The position numbers and the translations under genes are program-made. Below are positions 47,864-59,726 of a stretch of DNA of 64,000 nucleotides, piece by piece. This DNA is from Crambe crambe (Eukaryota; Porifera; Demospongiae; Poecilosclerida; Crambeidae). Position 1 is the stretch's first letter. Each line of letters opens with the position of its first letter. The stretch is from assembly GCA_963924555.1 (NCBI GenBank), contig OZ004591.1, positions 5,394,001-5,458,000 of the forward strand, read 5' to 3'. The notes below the pieces were generated by a model. The model saw nothing but the letters and a program-made list of their open reading frames with translations. It was not told the DNA's origin and made no database searches.

Positions 47864-48160
47864 GTACTTACTGTAACTTGCATACTGTTCCTTGTGTGAG
47901 AATATTTTCATATGTACTTATGCTGTAAAGGAATTGACCTGATACTTCATCTGATATATGATGTGGCAGTTTATAGCATAATGGTGTAAAATTCATTCCT
48001 GATTTTATTTATGTGGATGTTAATGTGCAGGCATGTCCAGAGAGCAAGCATTGAACATGGTTAAGAAACTTGGCATTTCTAAAGAATGTATTAATGAAGT
48101 GAGTCAGAAATTCTCAAATTATGTAATGGAGATACTTTTGTTTTCCAGGCTGCAGAACAA

Positions 48161-48290
48161 TCATGAGAGATATGGAAGACCAAGCTGGCAGAGGTTAGCA
48201 GAGGCAGTGCAGAGTCTTGATTATGGACTCTTTTAGGAGATAGCCAGGAATCATGGAGGTGAGATTGTGCAGCTTCTCAATAGGAATTAA
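48161..48290 (+). pseudogene. Death-domain exon tail fused to SUCLA2 (copy C)
   Basis: From 48161 the sequence matches the last half of the Death exon of ROCO A/B (RYGRPSWQRLAEAVQSLDYGLF). A TAG now replaces the Glu codon of FEE. It is preceded directly by SUCLA2 exon sequence. This is the only remnant of a ROCO gene in unit C. Confidence 0.85.
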
Positions 48291-51200
48291 CAGATTATCT
48301 GATTTGCAGCTCAAAATTTGTAGCTGGACAGTCTGCTCAAGCTCAGTGAACATACACTTGACACTCACCATGCACTCACACTTTGTATCATCACAATGAC
48401 ATTCCATTATGTACATTCAAATTTTATTTGAAAAAAAATTTTTGTGATTATAAAATTTTCATGAATTGATGACACTGACAGTTAGTCAATGGTTTCTACA
48501 ATGGGTCATGATGACTGTCTTGGTCTGCAGTGAATGAGTGTGATTTTCAAGAGACCACAAGAATGTCTTCACCACATTACATCATAGTTACCTGCAATGG
48601 ACAATGATTTTGCAGGATGAATACTGAACAGCTAGATACCAGCTTCCCCTATCAATAGTATAGTGAGAGTTAGGGGGATAGTAATTGTACACTTTATAGT
48701 CAAACCTCCTAACAACAAGCTTCCAAATAGTGGCCAGACTCTCTACAATGACTAAACTGGAATTCAACTAGAACAGTTATTTTTTAACCCCAAAGGCTAA
48801 AGTGCCTGATCCCAATGGTGGTTGTTATTCGGAGGTTTTACTGTATAGCTTCCCCCTATCAATAGTGACAACTCACCAAGGAGAATAGGACATTGACATC
48901 TTGAGGTACAGTTGGTTCACTCTGCACAGCAACCTTTATGTAAAGAGAAAGTCATACTCACTCAACAGTGTCACATACTACAGTGATCATTTGGTCATAT
49001 CCATAACACACACACAACACATGTACATGATATGATAGTGGACAACACCCTTCGACTCTTTATGGTGGTTAAATGGTCATCACTATATTGGACCAGATAT
49101 TGATAATGAAGCGACTCCCTTATGGTGGGTAAAGGGTCAGCACCAAACATACTAGAGACGAGGTGGGTAAAGGGTTATCACCATAAAATACACACGTACA
49201 TACATACATAGTACAGTTGTGGATACTTGAGACTGATTTTGACTATCCAGGATTGTATACAGAAATTTTAAATAGGGGGGGGGGGTGCAAACTTGGGGTA
49301 CAGAAAAAAGATGAAAGGAAATTAGATCTTCACAAGTTATAGACGACCAAATGGCTGTTAGGCCACAGCAAGGGGAAGAGTGCAGGAGGACGATGTGCCC
49401 CCAGCCACTCCCACAGAGCACTTGTTTTTGGAAGACTCATCATTGGCTAACAACTTTCAAGTAAATGGCAATTTTGTGTATTGAGTTAATACTCACTGAG
49501 AGTGATCTGGAGGAATATGGCAGAGAAAGTCAAGAGCATCAGTTTGAAATTGATGATTCTCTATTAGCTGCTAGATTATTAGGTATTGGCTAATATTAAA
49601 CACCATTCCATTATAGATAGAGTATTATAAAGGAGGTTCACAAAGATTGTTCACATTTTCTTTACGTATGCATGACTCCACCATACAGATATATCACTGA
49701 ATGACCAAAGAGGGTTCACATGCAACCTGTGAACAATACTAGTTACATCACTGAACTTGTAAGGGATTGGTTGGTGGTTTAGGGAAGCAGTGGATCACCA
49801 GAAGAGGATAATTCACTCAGGATAAATATCAACTCACCAAGACAATCAAGAGAATTTGCAGTATGTAGTTTTGAAGGCTCTACCACTTCTGCTTCATGAG
49901 ATGGATATTGACATCTTGAGGTACAGCTGGTTCACACACTGCACACTAACCTTTATATAAAGAGAAAGTCATCATAAAGAGACAAAGAAACCACACACTC
50001 AACAGTGTCACATAGTACAGTGGTCATTACCATAACACACACAATCACGTACATAATATAGTAGGACCATGATAGTAATGGACAACACCCTGTGACTCCA
50101 TTATGGTGGGTAAAGGGTCATAACCATAACATACAAACTAGGACCACATGACTCACTTATGGTGGGTAAAAAGTCACCATTTTATGTTGGGTAAAGGGTC
50201 ATCAACATAACATACATTGGTGCATACATGATAGTAATGAACAACTTGTAACTCCCTTATAACTGGTAGAGATACATGTAGTAAGACTATGACGAGCACA
50301 TTAATCATGCCATCATCATAATCATATTGAATTATAAGAATCTTACTGTGTATTATCTAAAATACATAGGGTCATTCTCTCTAAACTCCAATTCCTACCT
50401 ACACCCATTCATACCTGTAAGGTGGTGGAGCTTCTAGTCCCTTACATTCAACCAAATTACAGTGTTGTGGCTTTTCTACTAGGGAAATGTAAAGCATTGT
50501 GGGGAGCGAAACTTTAGCCAATGACGTCCATGACAGACGAAACCAGAACATACGTACATACATATGATATAGTAGCACCTCATTGGACACCCTCAGTGGA
50601 TCACTTCACTCACCAATAAGGACATTCTGCTAGTTAATACATAGTGGAACTTTAGCGGGTAAAGGGTCACCACTATAATAAGAGCAAGCACATGAATATA
50701 TATGTGGGACTTGTTCCTCCCATGGTAGTGATGGACAGTGAATCGTAGTGACACCTTCATGTGGGTCATAACTATAACATAATACTTATAGTGAACTAGC
50801 CCCGGGATTTGCTCTTCTTATGAGAGTAATGGTGCTCCTCTTATGATAGACTCCCTCATTGTGTATAAAGGGTCATCTACATTCAGTGACTCCATGGGTA
50901 GAATAGAGATCATGAGAGATTGCTCACTAAAAAGTACACCATTACACAGACTCCTCCTCCCATGACCTCTCTGATGGTGGTAAGGGTATTCACTATAACA
51001 CACTATAATTTGCAGTGTGACTTCATCAATGCATGCATGACACAACTACTACATACACACAGGACCAGTCAACTACATAGTAGGTAAAGACTCAATTACA
51101 CACACCACTCCAGTGCATATAAAAAGGGACTATCAAAATCACGAGCTGTTTAACAAAGAGGCCTCCACAGAAGTGTGTTTTAAGAATGGGCATGGTGTAA

Positions 51201-53254
51201 TGAATGCATTAGGACTGCAGTAATGCATAACTTCAGGTGTCCTGGGACAACCTGAAGGAAATCAGACCCTACACTAAAGATATTTATGTATTGGACTAAT
51301 GGGACTATATTGTCATGAATATGTCTCACATACACACTATGACCTAGTCTAGTAAACAATACCAAATAAGGTCATGTGACCTGTAGACACAAGTGTATTC
51401 ATATGCCACATAAGAGGTTTGTGGCATTGAGCAGATATGAATGGATACAGTGCCATGGTAGCATGATGGGTGAAGGCAATATGATATAATGACATTGAGA
51501 CTTAGCTCCTAACAACCAAGTTGCCCCACTGGTCATTTTCCACCAGTGGACAACCAAATATTTGCATATCAAACATTCTAGGGCATTGAAGATCCAAATC
51601 AATTTTTTCTCCTTATAATGATACTAGTTCTGTGTTCACCATAACATACACAATCATGACACATAGACTTCTCTCCTCCCATGGTAGTAATGGAATAACT
51701 CCAATACCTCTCTCATGGTGGAATAGTGACTAAAGAACAAACTTATAATTTGCAGTGGGACTTTATACGCATACTTAATGTCTGGTAAAGGGTCAATCTC
51801 CAGAAAGTGTAGTGACTAAAGGGTGGCCATTATACGACTCCAATTTATTATGGGTCATAAGCCACAAGTCTCCAAAACTGATTATGATCATGATTATGAG
51901 CATTTCGGTGGCTATACAGCCTGTATGGGAGTTGTATGCCCTTCGGTGGGTCGATACGCCCTTGAATATACATAGTAGGACAATGCTAGTATAATCTATG
52001 ACTCCATCAACATGACCATACACAAGACTATGACAGTGGACAACACCCTTTGACCCCGTATGGCGGGAACTATAACAATGAGGCGACTTCCATATAGTGG
52101 GTAAAGGGTCAGCACAAAACATACTAGAGCCATAATGGGCTGAACAACATAAGATACAGTATGTACATAGTATAGTTGTGGCAACTTGAGACTGATTTTT
52201 GACCATCTGATTTAGTCATGGGATGAGTTCTCCATTGCTTCACACATGAAGGGTCTTTCAGTGATGAGTAAAAGGCTTTGATATACAAGATGGAGTGAGG
52301 GAGGGGTTCTGAGTGTGAAGCACAGGTTACCATACCATACATGGCTTTCCCTTAGTGACCAGATCAAGTCTGACAAGTGCATGGAGTTATAGCACATGCT
52401 CTAAATGGTAACACCATCACAACATGTACAATCACTAGCAATGGATGATGTTGGAAGATTTTAGTACCACTTTCCTCTTTATGAAGTCACAAGGAGGAAA
52501 GGAGAGAGTTTTGGTTAAATACGCATTATTAAAACAAAAGGAGGAAAGGAGAGGAGAGATTATTAGGGTATTGGCTAATATTAAACACCATTCCATTATT
52601 AGGACAAACTTCAGTGGTATTATAAAGAAGGTTCACAAAGATTGTTCACATTAAATTTTTACAAAGTGTTCTTTATGGATGACTCAACCATACAGCTATA
52701 GGGTACATATATCACTGACTGACCAAAGGGGGTTCACATGCAACCTGTGAACAATACTAGTTACATCACTGAACTTGTAAGGGATTGGCTGGTGGTTTAG
52801 GGAAACAGTGGACCACCAGAAGAGACACAATAGGATGGATAATTCACTCGTGATAAATATCAACTCACCAAGACAATCAAGAGAATATGCAGTTATGTAG
52901 TTTTGAAGACTCTACCACTTCTTCTCCATGAGATGGATATTGACATCTTGAGGTACAGCTGGTTCACACACTGCACACTAACCTTTATATAAAGAGAAAG
53001 TCATCATAAAGAGACAAAGAAACCACACACTCAACAGTGTCACATAGTACAGTGGTCATTACCATAACATACACAATCATGTACATAATATAGTAGGACC
53101 ATGATAGTAATGGACAACACCCTGTGACTCACTAATGGTGGGTAAAGGGTCGTAAAGGGTCAGGACCGGCTATGTGACTGGTAAAAAAATCATAATCTTA
53201 TAGTGGGTAAAGGATCACCACTATTATAAGAGTACACACATGAACATATTACTG
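48291..53254. other. Large degenerate repeat region
   Basis: It begins with ROCO 3' flank homology to about 48870. After that it holds GTAAAGGGT-type units and blocks shared with 17-18 kb, 36.9-37.3 kb and 41.6-42.1 kb. A poly-G run lies near 49277. No gene is seen. Confidence 0.55.
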
Positions 53255-53490
53255 GCTGTATGGGTAGATATTTTCGAGGAATTAAATTTCGTGAATATCA
53301 GTACCAAGTGAGATTACAAAAAAGTTTAGGATTTTAATTTCACTTTAGAGCCATCTGGAAAAGTAATGACTAATACGCATGCGAAATTAATAGGCTATTG
53401 ATTTTTTCGAATGTTAAAAATTCCGTGAAATGCAAAGTGACCACGAAAACGACGAAATAAAAATCCCTCGAAAATGTCTACCCATACGGT
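53255..53490. mobile_element. Approximately 235-bp MITE
   Basis: CTGTATGGGTAGATATTTTC (from 53256) pairs with GAAAATGTCTACCCATACGG (to 53489). TA lies at or near both ends. Confidence 0.6.
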
Positions 53491-56311
53491 ATGGGGGATC
53501 ACAGTAGTGATGGACAGTGAATCTTAGTGACACCTTCATGTGGGTCATAACTATTACACAATACTTATAGTGAACTACCGTACAGTGGGTTTTTTTCCGG
53601 AGATAAATATTTCGTTACTCATCAAAGGACAAAACAGATGAAGAATTATGGTAGTCTTTCATTCGGTACGGTACGATTATGATGTGTGTGTGTGGTAGTG
53701 AAATGGTACTGTATAGCTTGCTTATTGCTGCTCTAAACAGCTCTGGAGTTATACTCCCCTAGCAACCATGTGTGGTCATTAAAGGGGAAGTTCCCTTAAG
53801 GGGAGGGAGACCCTATAACTCACTGAGGTGAATAGGTACAGCCAGTACACTAACCTTTGCATAAAGAATGTCATAAAGAGACAAAGAAACCACTCACTCA
53901 ACAGTGTCACATAGAACAGTTAGTGGTCTACTGGGATTTACTCATGAATCTATCATGGTGGGTAAAGGGTTTTATGCTAACTTAACATGATAACAGAGTG
54001 TGACTTAGTTCCTAACAACCAAGTGACTCTCTCACAGTGCAGGGCTACAGATAACAAGTCATTTCCTACCAAATTTCAGACTTTTCCTTCATGGAAGATC
54101 TCTACTATAACATACATAATCATGCCATACTCCCATGGTAATATGACAGCACGCACGTGTGTGCAAGCAGAAAGGGCCTTGAATGGTAGGTAAAGGGTGG
54201 ACATTATATTACAGAGATGACTCAGATAACCCTTAACAATTACACCTGTGATTTCCTAACTTAATAATCACACCAGTGACCTTACATGTTTCAGAGCATC
54301 TTTCAAGGTCACACATTAGATAACTCAGTGAATCACACCTGTGACCTTGCATGTGTCACTTCAGATATCCTTTGGAACATCCATTTCACTGTAGCACTTT
54401 CAAGGTCACACATTAGATAACTCAGTGAATCCTTAACAATCACACCTGTGACCTTGCATGTGTCACTTCAGATATCCTTTGGAACATCCATTTCACTGTA
54501 GCACTTTCAAGGTTGCTATCTATTTTCTTAATGATCACACCTGAGACGTTGCATGTATCACTTCGGAGTTTGAGTGTAATTAATTGTTACAAGTTAAATA
54601 ATTTTGTAGGTGCTTCACCCCTTTACCGACACTCATGCTGGCATATGACCGACCACACAGCACACCATTTAGGGGGATCTCGAAGCATGACCCAGCCCAT
54701 AAAATTTTTCTTCATGGATTCTTACAAATTAATTCAAGCAAGTTTTTTCCAATAACTAAATGCTCAAAAGGTGGTAGCATACCAGTGAAGCCAACATGAG
54801 TCCTTCAGATAATTTCCATGCCATATGCCCCATCCTGCACACTTCCACATAACCCAGCCAGTGTGTGTGCCAATAGTTTTGTAAACCACCTATCAAAAAA
54901 TCTTGGATCTGTGGCTCTGCCATTAAATATCGGGTAATTTACAATACTTTCATTCCATTGGTTGGTAAAGGGTTGAAAAGCAAGCTGTTCCAACATCTGA
55001 AAAATGGTGGGGCCGATAGTCAAGTCAAATGAAATAGCTGTCCAATGAAAAGGCCTCACAGAAGTGTGTTTACCAATGGACATGGTGTACATGATTCAGG
55101 TGTTTGGGACAGTGGACTAGGGGAACTTATGTCTCCCATTCACAAAACAAACAATAGAGTATATAATACCAAATAAGGTCATGTGACGTGTAGACACAAG
55201 TGTATTCATATGCCACATAAGAGATTTGTGGTAGAAGGTTACATAATGTAACAAGACCATTGCAGAGAGTGTATTCACACAGTACACAAGAATAGAGGAG
55301 ATAATATAACAAGACCTAATCAACAGATACAGTGCTTTGCAAGTTAGTTGGCAGATTTAATGTCTTGGCTGCAGTTGTAAGTATGTAAACTCTTATAGTG
55401 CACAATAGAGTATTACTAGGACATGAACTCTGCCAACCAACTCACTAATGGTCACTCTCCTTCACATATTAAGGGTATTGATAGTGACACCTAATGACAC
55501 TGAACCATAATTATGAGAGCTGATGGTGATTTCTCATTCGTAAACGATAACTTGTATATACCACAGGGATTCCACTCAGATGAGAAGAGGTACTGGAATA
55601 GGTTTCAATTAATGGGAATGAGCATGAAGTTAGGAACTGAATTGTTACATACAAAGACACTCGTCCATAATGCACCATGTCCACGAGTGCAGAGGTCAAA
55701 CAAGCTAAACTGCAGATGATGGCTAGGGATAGTTCCACTTAACTCATCTCAATTCTACACCAGTCAACACCTCAAGAATAGCAACAGATATGTATCCATG
55801 TAATATTGAATTTTAGAACTGGTGCCTGAAGTTTGACTGAGTGAAATGAGTTTTAGTGTTGTATCACAGGTCTATGGATAACTAGGTTCATCCCTGGAGT
55901 GTGTCCTCTATGAATCTAGATGCTGTACTTACCTTAGAGCAAGCATTGTGGGTGGAGCTTGGAATGACACGTAACAAGTATGAGATGAAGTCCCTCAGTG
56001 GCACAGAATGTGGTGTGGTCAGTGCTGCACATAGACATATGGTAATTATTCCAGCATACCCTAGCACCAGGGACTCTTTCTCTTGAGCATGGGGGAGAAG
56101 TTGTTAATTAAGGAGATGATTGCAGTCCCTTTTCAGTATACCAATGCCTGGTGGATCAAATAACTCCACACTAAGCAGGAACTAGCCTCTCTACACACTT
56201 TCAAGTAGCAATCTAGACTTACCTGATGTGGATCCTAGCCAGATTTATCCGTCTGTCTACGGTCCAGACGACGATGATCAAGTTTTCGTTCACAATAATT
56301 TCTCTATTTAG
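53491..56311. other. Degenerate repeat region
   Basis: It contains a partial copy of the TTAA MITE (53678-53772), a direct repeat of about 100 bp (54302-54510) and blocks shared with 19.2-20.2 and 43.5-44.5 kb. No gene is seen. Confidence 0.5.
54302..54510. repeat. About 100-bp direct repeat, 2+ units
   Basis: TTTCAAGGTCACACATTAGA recurs at 54302 and 54398, with CACACCTGTGACCTTGCATG between. The second unit has an extra CCTTAACAAT. Confidence 0.8.
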
Positions 56312-56520
56312 AGCGCAGGGGCCGGGGATGGGTAGCACCGCCCACCGACTTGGGGGTACCCGATCGTGAGCGAGCGTGGCCTAATCCATCTATCCTAAGA
56401 AGAAAGCCTCTTTGGTATGGAGTTGATAGTTCTGAGGTCAACCAAGTAGAACTGGAAAAGTCCTAAGTGTCAGATGGCTGAGGTCCCTTGACTTTGAGTG
56501 ATCTCTCTAAGAAGAGTTAT
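56312..56520 (+). pseudogene. Relic of the 20636 candidate exon
   Basis: Same acceptor context (CTCTATTTAG) and downstream text (ACTTTGAGTGATCTCTCTAA). The frame is interrupted. Confidence 0.35.
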
Positions 56521-56774
56521 GAAAGTAAATCTTCAAGGTCAGCAGTAGATCCTATTCAGACTACTAAATAATTTCATCTGGTGTGTTGTACTCTAGGTGT
56601 AATAATGTATTGGCTCTCGGCAGGGTCAAAGGTCACTTGATAGCATGAGCAGGATTATTTGCTTCCCTGTTTGACTATGCTGCATTTTACCAACAATGTT
56701 CCCCACACCCATTCTTCATTGTTTAGAGCTCTCAATGCTGCCCTGATTAAGTAGGTTTATCTTAATGATTGCAG

Positions 56775-59488
56775 TGATGTGTATGGATGCCTAACAGAAG
56801 GAGAGGTCGCCCATGCCATGCCATTGATAGTTCTCTATACATGAACACTATAGCCTGGATATCATGGGGTCAAAGGTCAAAGGAGTAGTGGCCATACCAG
56901 GCCAAGTAGCATTGCACCAGTTATAAAGCCAGTCAGTGTTGTGGCCGAAACCTCGTAACCAAACAGACAGGATCAAAAGGAAGAAAATGTGATAAGGTAA
57001 GTAAGCAAGCCCCTCCCCCTTCCATAATGGATTGCCTCTACATATTGTACTGTGAACAACTGCCAAACTTAGCTATGGGTATTTTGTATGAATGTTTACA
57101 GGTGCTGATAGCTGAAAAAATGAAAGTTTTATCCGAGTACTATCGTAATGGACAGGGCATTCAGAGTGAGTTATTGAAGATATTTTCGTAGCTGAGAGAA
57201 AGAATTAAGTACCCAGTTCCCTAAGCAGACTCTACGAGCTAGTGTATTGTGTCTGTAATGCAGGGTCCATGTATCATTGCCAGTCCCCATGGTGATGTCA
57301 ATATAGAAGAAGTCGCAAGAGACACTCCCTCAGAGATATTCAAGGAAGGAGTGGACATAGAAAATGGTGAGTAAATTTTTTTTTCATCCTTGTGGAGACA
57401 ACTGCCATTCTTATTTTCCACTTTTAGAGTTTCATGTTTAGCTTCACAGTTATGAATGAACATAATTATGGCCGTACTCAGGGTTTAATTCAGAATTTTG
57501 CTTGAGGGGGGTCAAATGCCTAGTTTAAAAAATTGGAGGAGGGGCAACTATGTGAAATTCTCATTATGAAAGCTAGGGGGTGCAAGCCATCGTTCAGAGG
57601 GCCCCTTGAAATAAACCCTGGTACTTACTGTAACTTGCATACTGTTCCTTGTGTGAGAATATTTTCATATGTACTTATGCTGTAAAGGAATTGACCTGAT
57701 ACTTCATCTGATATACGATGTGGCAGTTTATAGCATAGTGGTGTAAAATTCATTCCTGATTTTATTTATGTGGATGTTAATGTGCAGGCATGTCCAGAGA
57801 GCAAGCATTGAACATGGTTAAGAAACTTGGCATTTCTAAAGAATGTATTAATGAAGTGAGTCAGAAATTCTCAAATTATGTAATGGAGATACTTTTTTTT
57901 TCCAGGCTGCAGAACAAATGCTGAGTCTGTATAGAATGATGTTGGAGAAGGATGCCACGATGATGGAGATCAATCCCATGGTGGAGGTGCTGGGCTTTTC
58001 AGGGCAGAAAAGAGGTGCATAAAAATGTCGTATATGAAACAGGGCAGAGGGTGGCATGATGATAAACCTATTTCTATACACGTCTGCCGGTCTGTGTACT
58101 TGTCCTGAACAGGCTGCAATTGGGGCTAGAATTTGCTCCCCTTGTAAACTAGCTTTCGACCAGCAAAATAGCAATAATCCTTAGAAATTTCTGTCCATTC
58201 ATCCCCCACTATTTTAATCTTCATGATTGCAGTGGTGTGTATGGATGCCAAAGTGAACTTTGATGACAATGCCGAGTACAGACAGAAGGACATCTCTTCT
58301 CTGAGAGACTGGTCTCAGGAAGATCCACGTGATGTAGAGGCTGCCCATGCTGGTATTAATTACATCGGCCTCAATGGTTCCATAGGCTGTCTTGGTAAGT
58401 TCTTGTAAGCTGTGTTCCCACCTTTAAGTCAGGACATCTCTCTGATCTGGACACTCCTTCTGCTCCCAAAAGCGTCTAATTTATTTATGACCTGTATTGC
58501 AGTTAATGGTGCTGGACTAGCCATGGCTACAATGGACATCATCACACTGCATGGTGGGAACCCTGCAAACTTCCTCGATATTGGAGGTGGGGCTAGTGCA
58601 AAAGAAGTTATGGATGGTTTTCATATCTTCAACAGTGACCGTGATGTGAGTGTGTAATGTAACATCAGAACTAGCTAAGGTCCATGTGATTTCAGTGACC
58701 TTTACCATACAAGCTTTTCTTAAGCCCAAGATAATGAATCTAGGCTAGCAAGTCTGAGAATAGTTATGTCTATATCAATACTTATTCTTGCAGGTCAATG
58801 CTATATTTGTCAATATCTTTGGGGGAATTATTCGCTGTGATGAAATAGCAAAAGGGATCATCGCAGCAGCTCAAGAGAGCAACCTCAGAATACCCATAGT
58901 GGTCAGACTCCAAGGTAAGGAAATCACTCTACCAGCCATCCTTTGAAGCACTCTATCCCTGACAAGGGTTTGAATTCCTACTGACTTATGACACTTCCTT
59001 ACCACACTTATCCACACTGTATGACATTATTTTAGGTAATAACCAGAAGAAGGCCAATGCACTAATTGAAGGCAGTGGATTGAAAATGATCGGAATTGAT
59101 GATTTCGATAAAGCAGCAAAAACTGTAAGCTGTTCACTCATTTATAACCTTTCAAAAACCTGGACATGTCTTCCTGTCCAAGCATGAGGGGGTGATTTAG
59201 GTTAGGGTTCCTGAGGGATGTTTACTGTAGGGGTGAATGAGAGAGAACCAGCTGCTCTAGATTTATTACCATGATTATCAACAGCAGCATTTCCTTCTGT
59301 CTCCCTGTGATAAGACCTCTAAGTAAAACTCTATGTATCCTGATTAGCTACATAGTTGAATCATGGTAACATATAGTCCTATTTTTATGTATGTATGTAT
59401 GTATGTATGTGTGCAGGTTGTGAATGTGTCAAAGATTGCTGAACTAGCACAGGAGGCTTCCATTGGAGTCGACTTTTCTCCACTCTAA
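56775..59488 (+). pseudogene. SUCLA2: SUCLA2-like pseudogene, copy D
   Basis: An exon-3 scrap with the 46-bp deletion (56775-56820) abuts 5' exon sequence that is itself largely deleted (56821-56996). Well-kept exons follow: 57102-57165, 57264-57366, 57788-57855, 57906-58014, 58233-58394, 58503-58645, 58794-58914, 59036-59124, 59417-59488 (TAA). The exon at 57102 lacks 8 bp after EYY, which shifts the frame. The downstream frame spells VMDRAF as the family expects. HGGVN has become HGDVN. Exons from 57788 on remain open and retain family residues such as FGGIIRCDE. Without its N-terminal ATP-grasp part it should not be an active subunit. Confidence 0.8.
57479..57620. mobile_element. Small MITE with CAGGGTTTAAT ends (copy D)
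   Basis: Orthologous to 47723-47863, in the same SUCLA2 intron. Confidence 0.65.
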
Positions 59489-59726
59489 AACTAGTAGCTA
59501 GCAAGACTGTCAAAATTATTATCAGAAATAGTTCATTTTTAGTCTCTTTTGTGTACAGATTGTGCAGTTCACGTGTGCAATCATGATTTTATGAACTATT
59601 ATTTATTGTGTACAGACAGTACAGTTCATGGGTGCAAGGTGCAATCATAATGCGTGGGTAGTGATTATTAAGCATTCCAATTAAAGCACAGTATGATGGG
59701 CGTGGCTCGTTTTGTTTATCTCTGCT

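Larger units (their letters stand above)
45679..48160 (+). pseudogene. SUCLA2: SUCLA2-like rearranged pseudogene, copy C
   Basis: A 3'-type fragment comes first: exon 3 with the 46-bp deletion (45679-45794) and a scrap of exon 4 (46659-46735), with a MITE between them. Then 5' and middle exons follow: 46792-46886, 46994-47080, 47122-47197, 47346-47409, 47508-47610, 48031-48098, and the first 12 bp of the AAEQ exon (48149-48160). Frameshifts are visible in the VIKAQVAG exon, in the SLASQIL exon and near 47387 (8 bp missing after EYY). It ends at a junction with Death-domain sequence. Confidence 0.8.
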
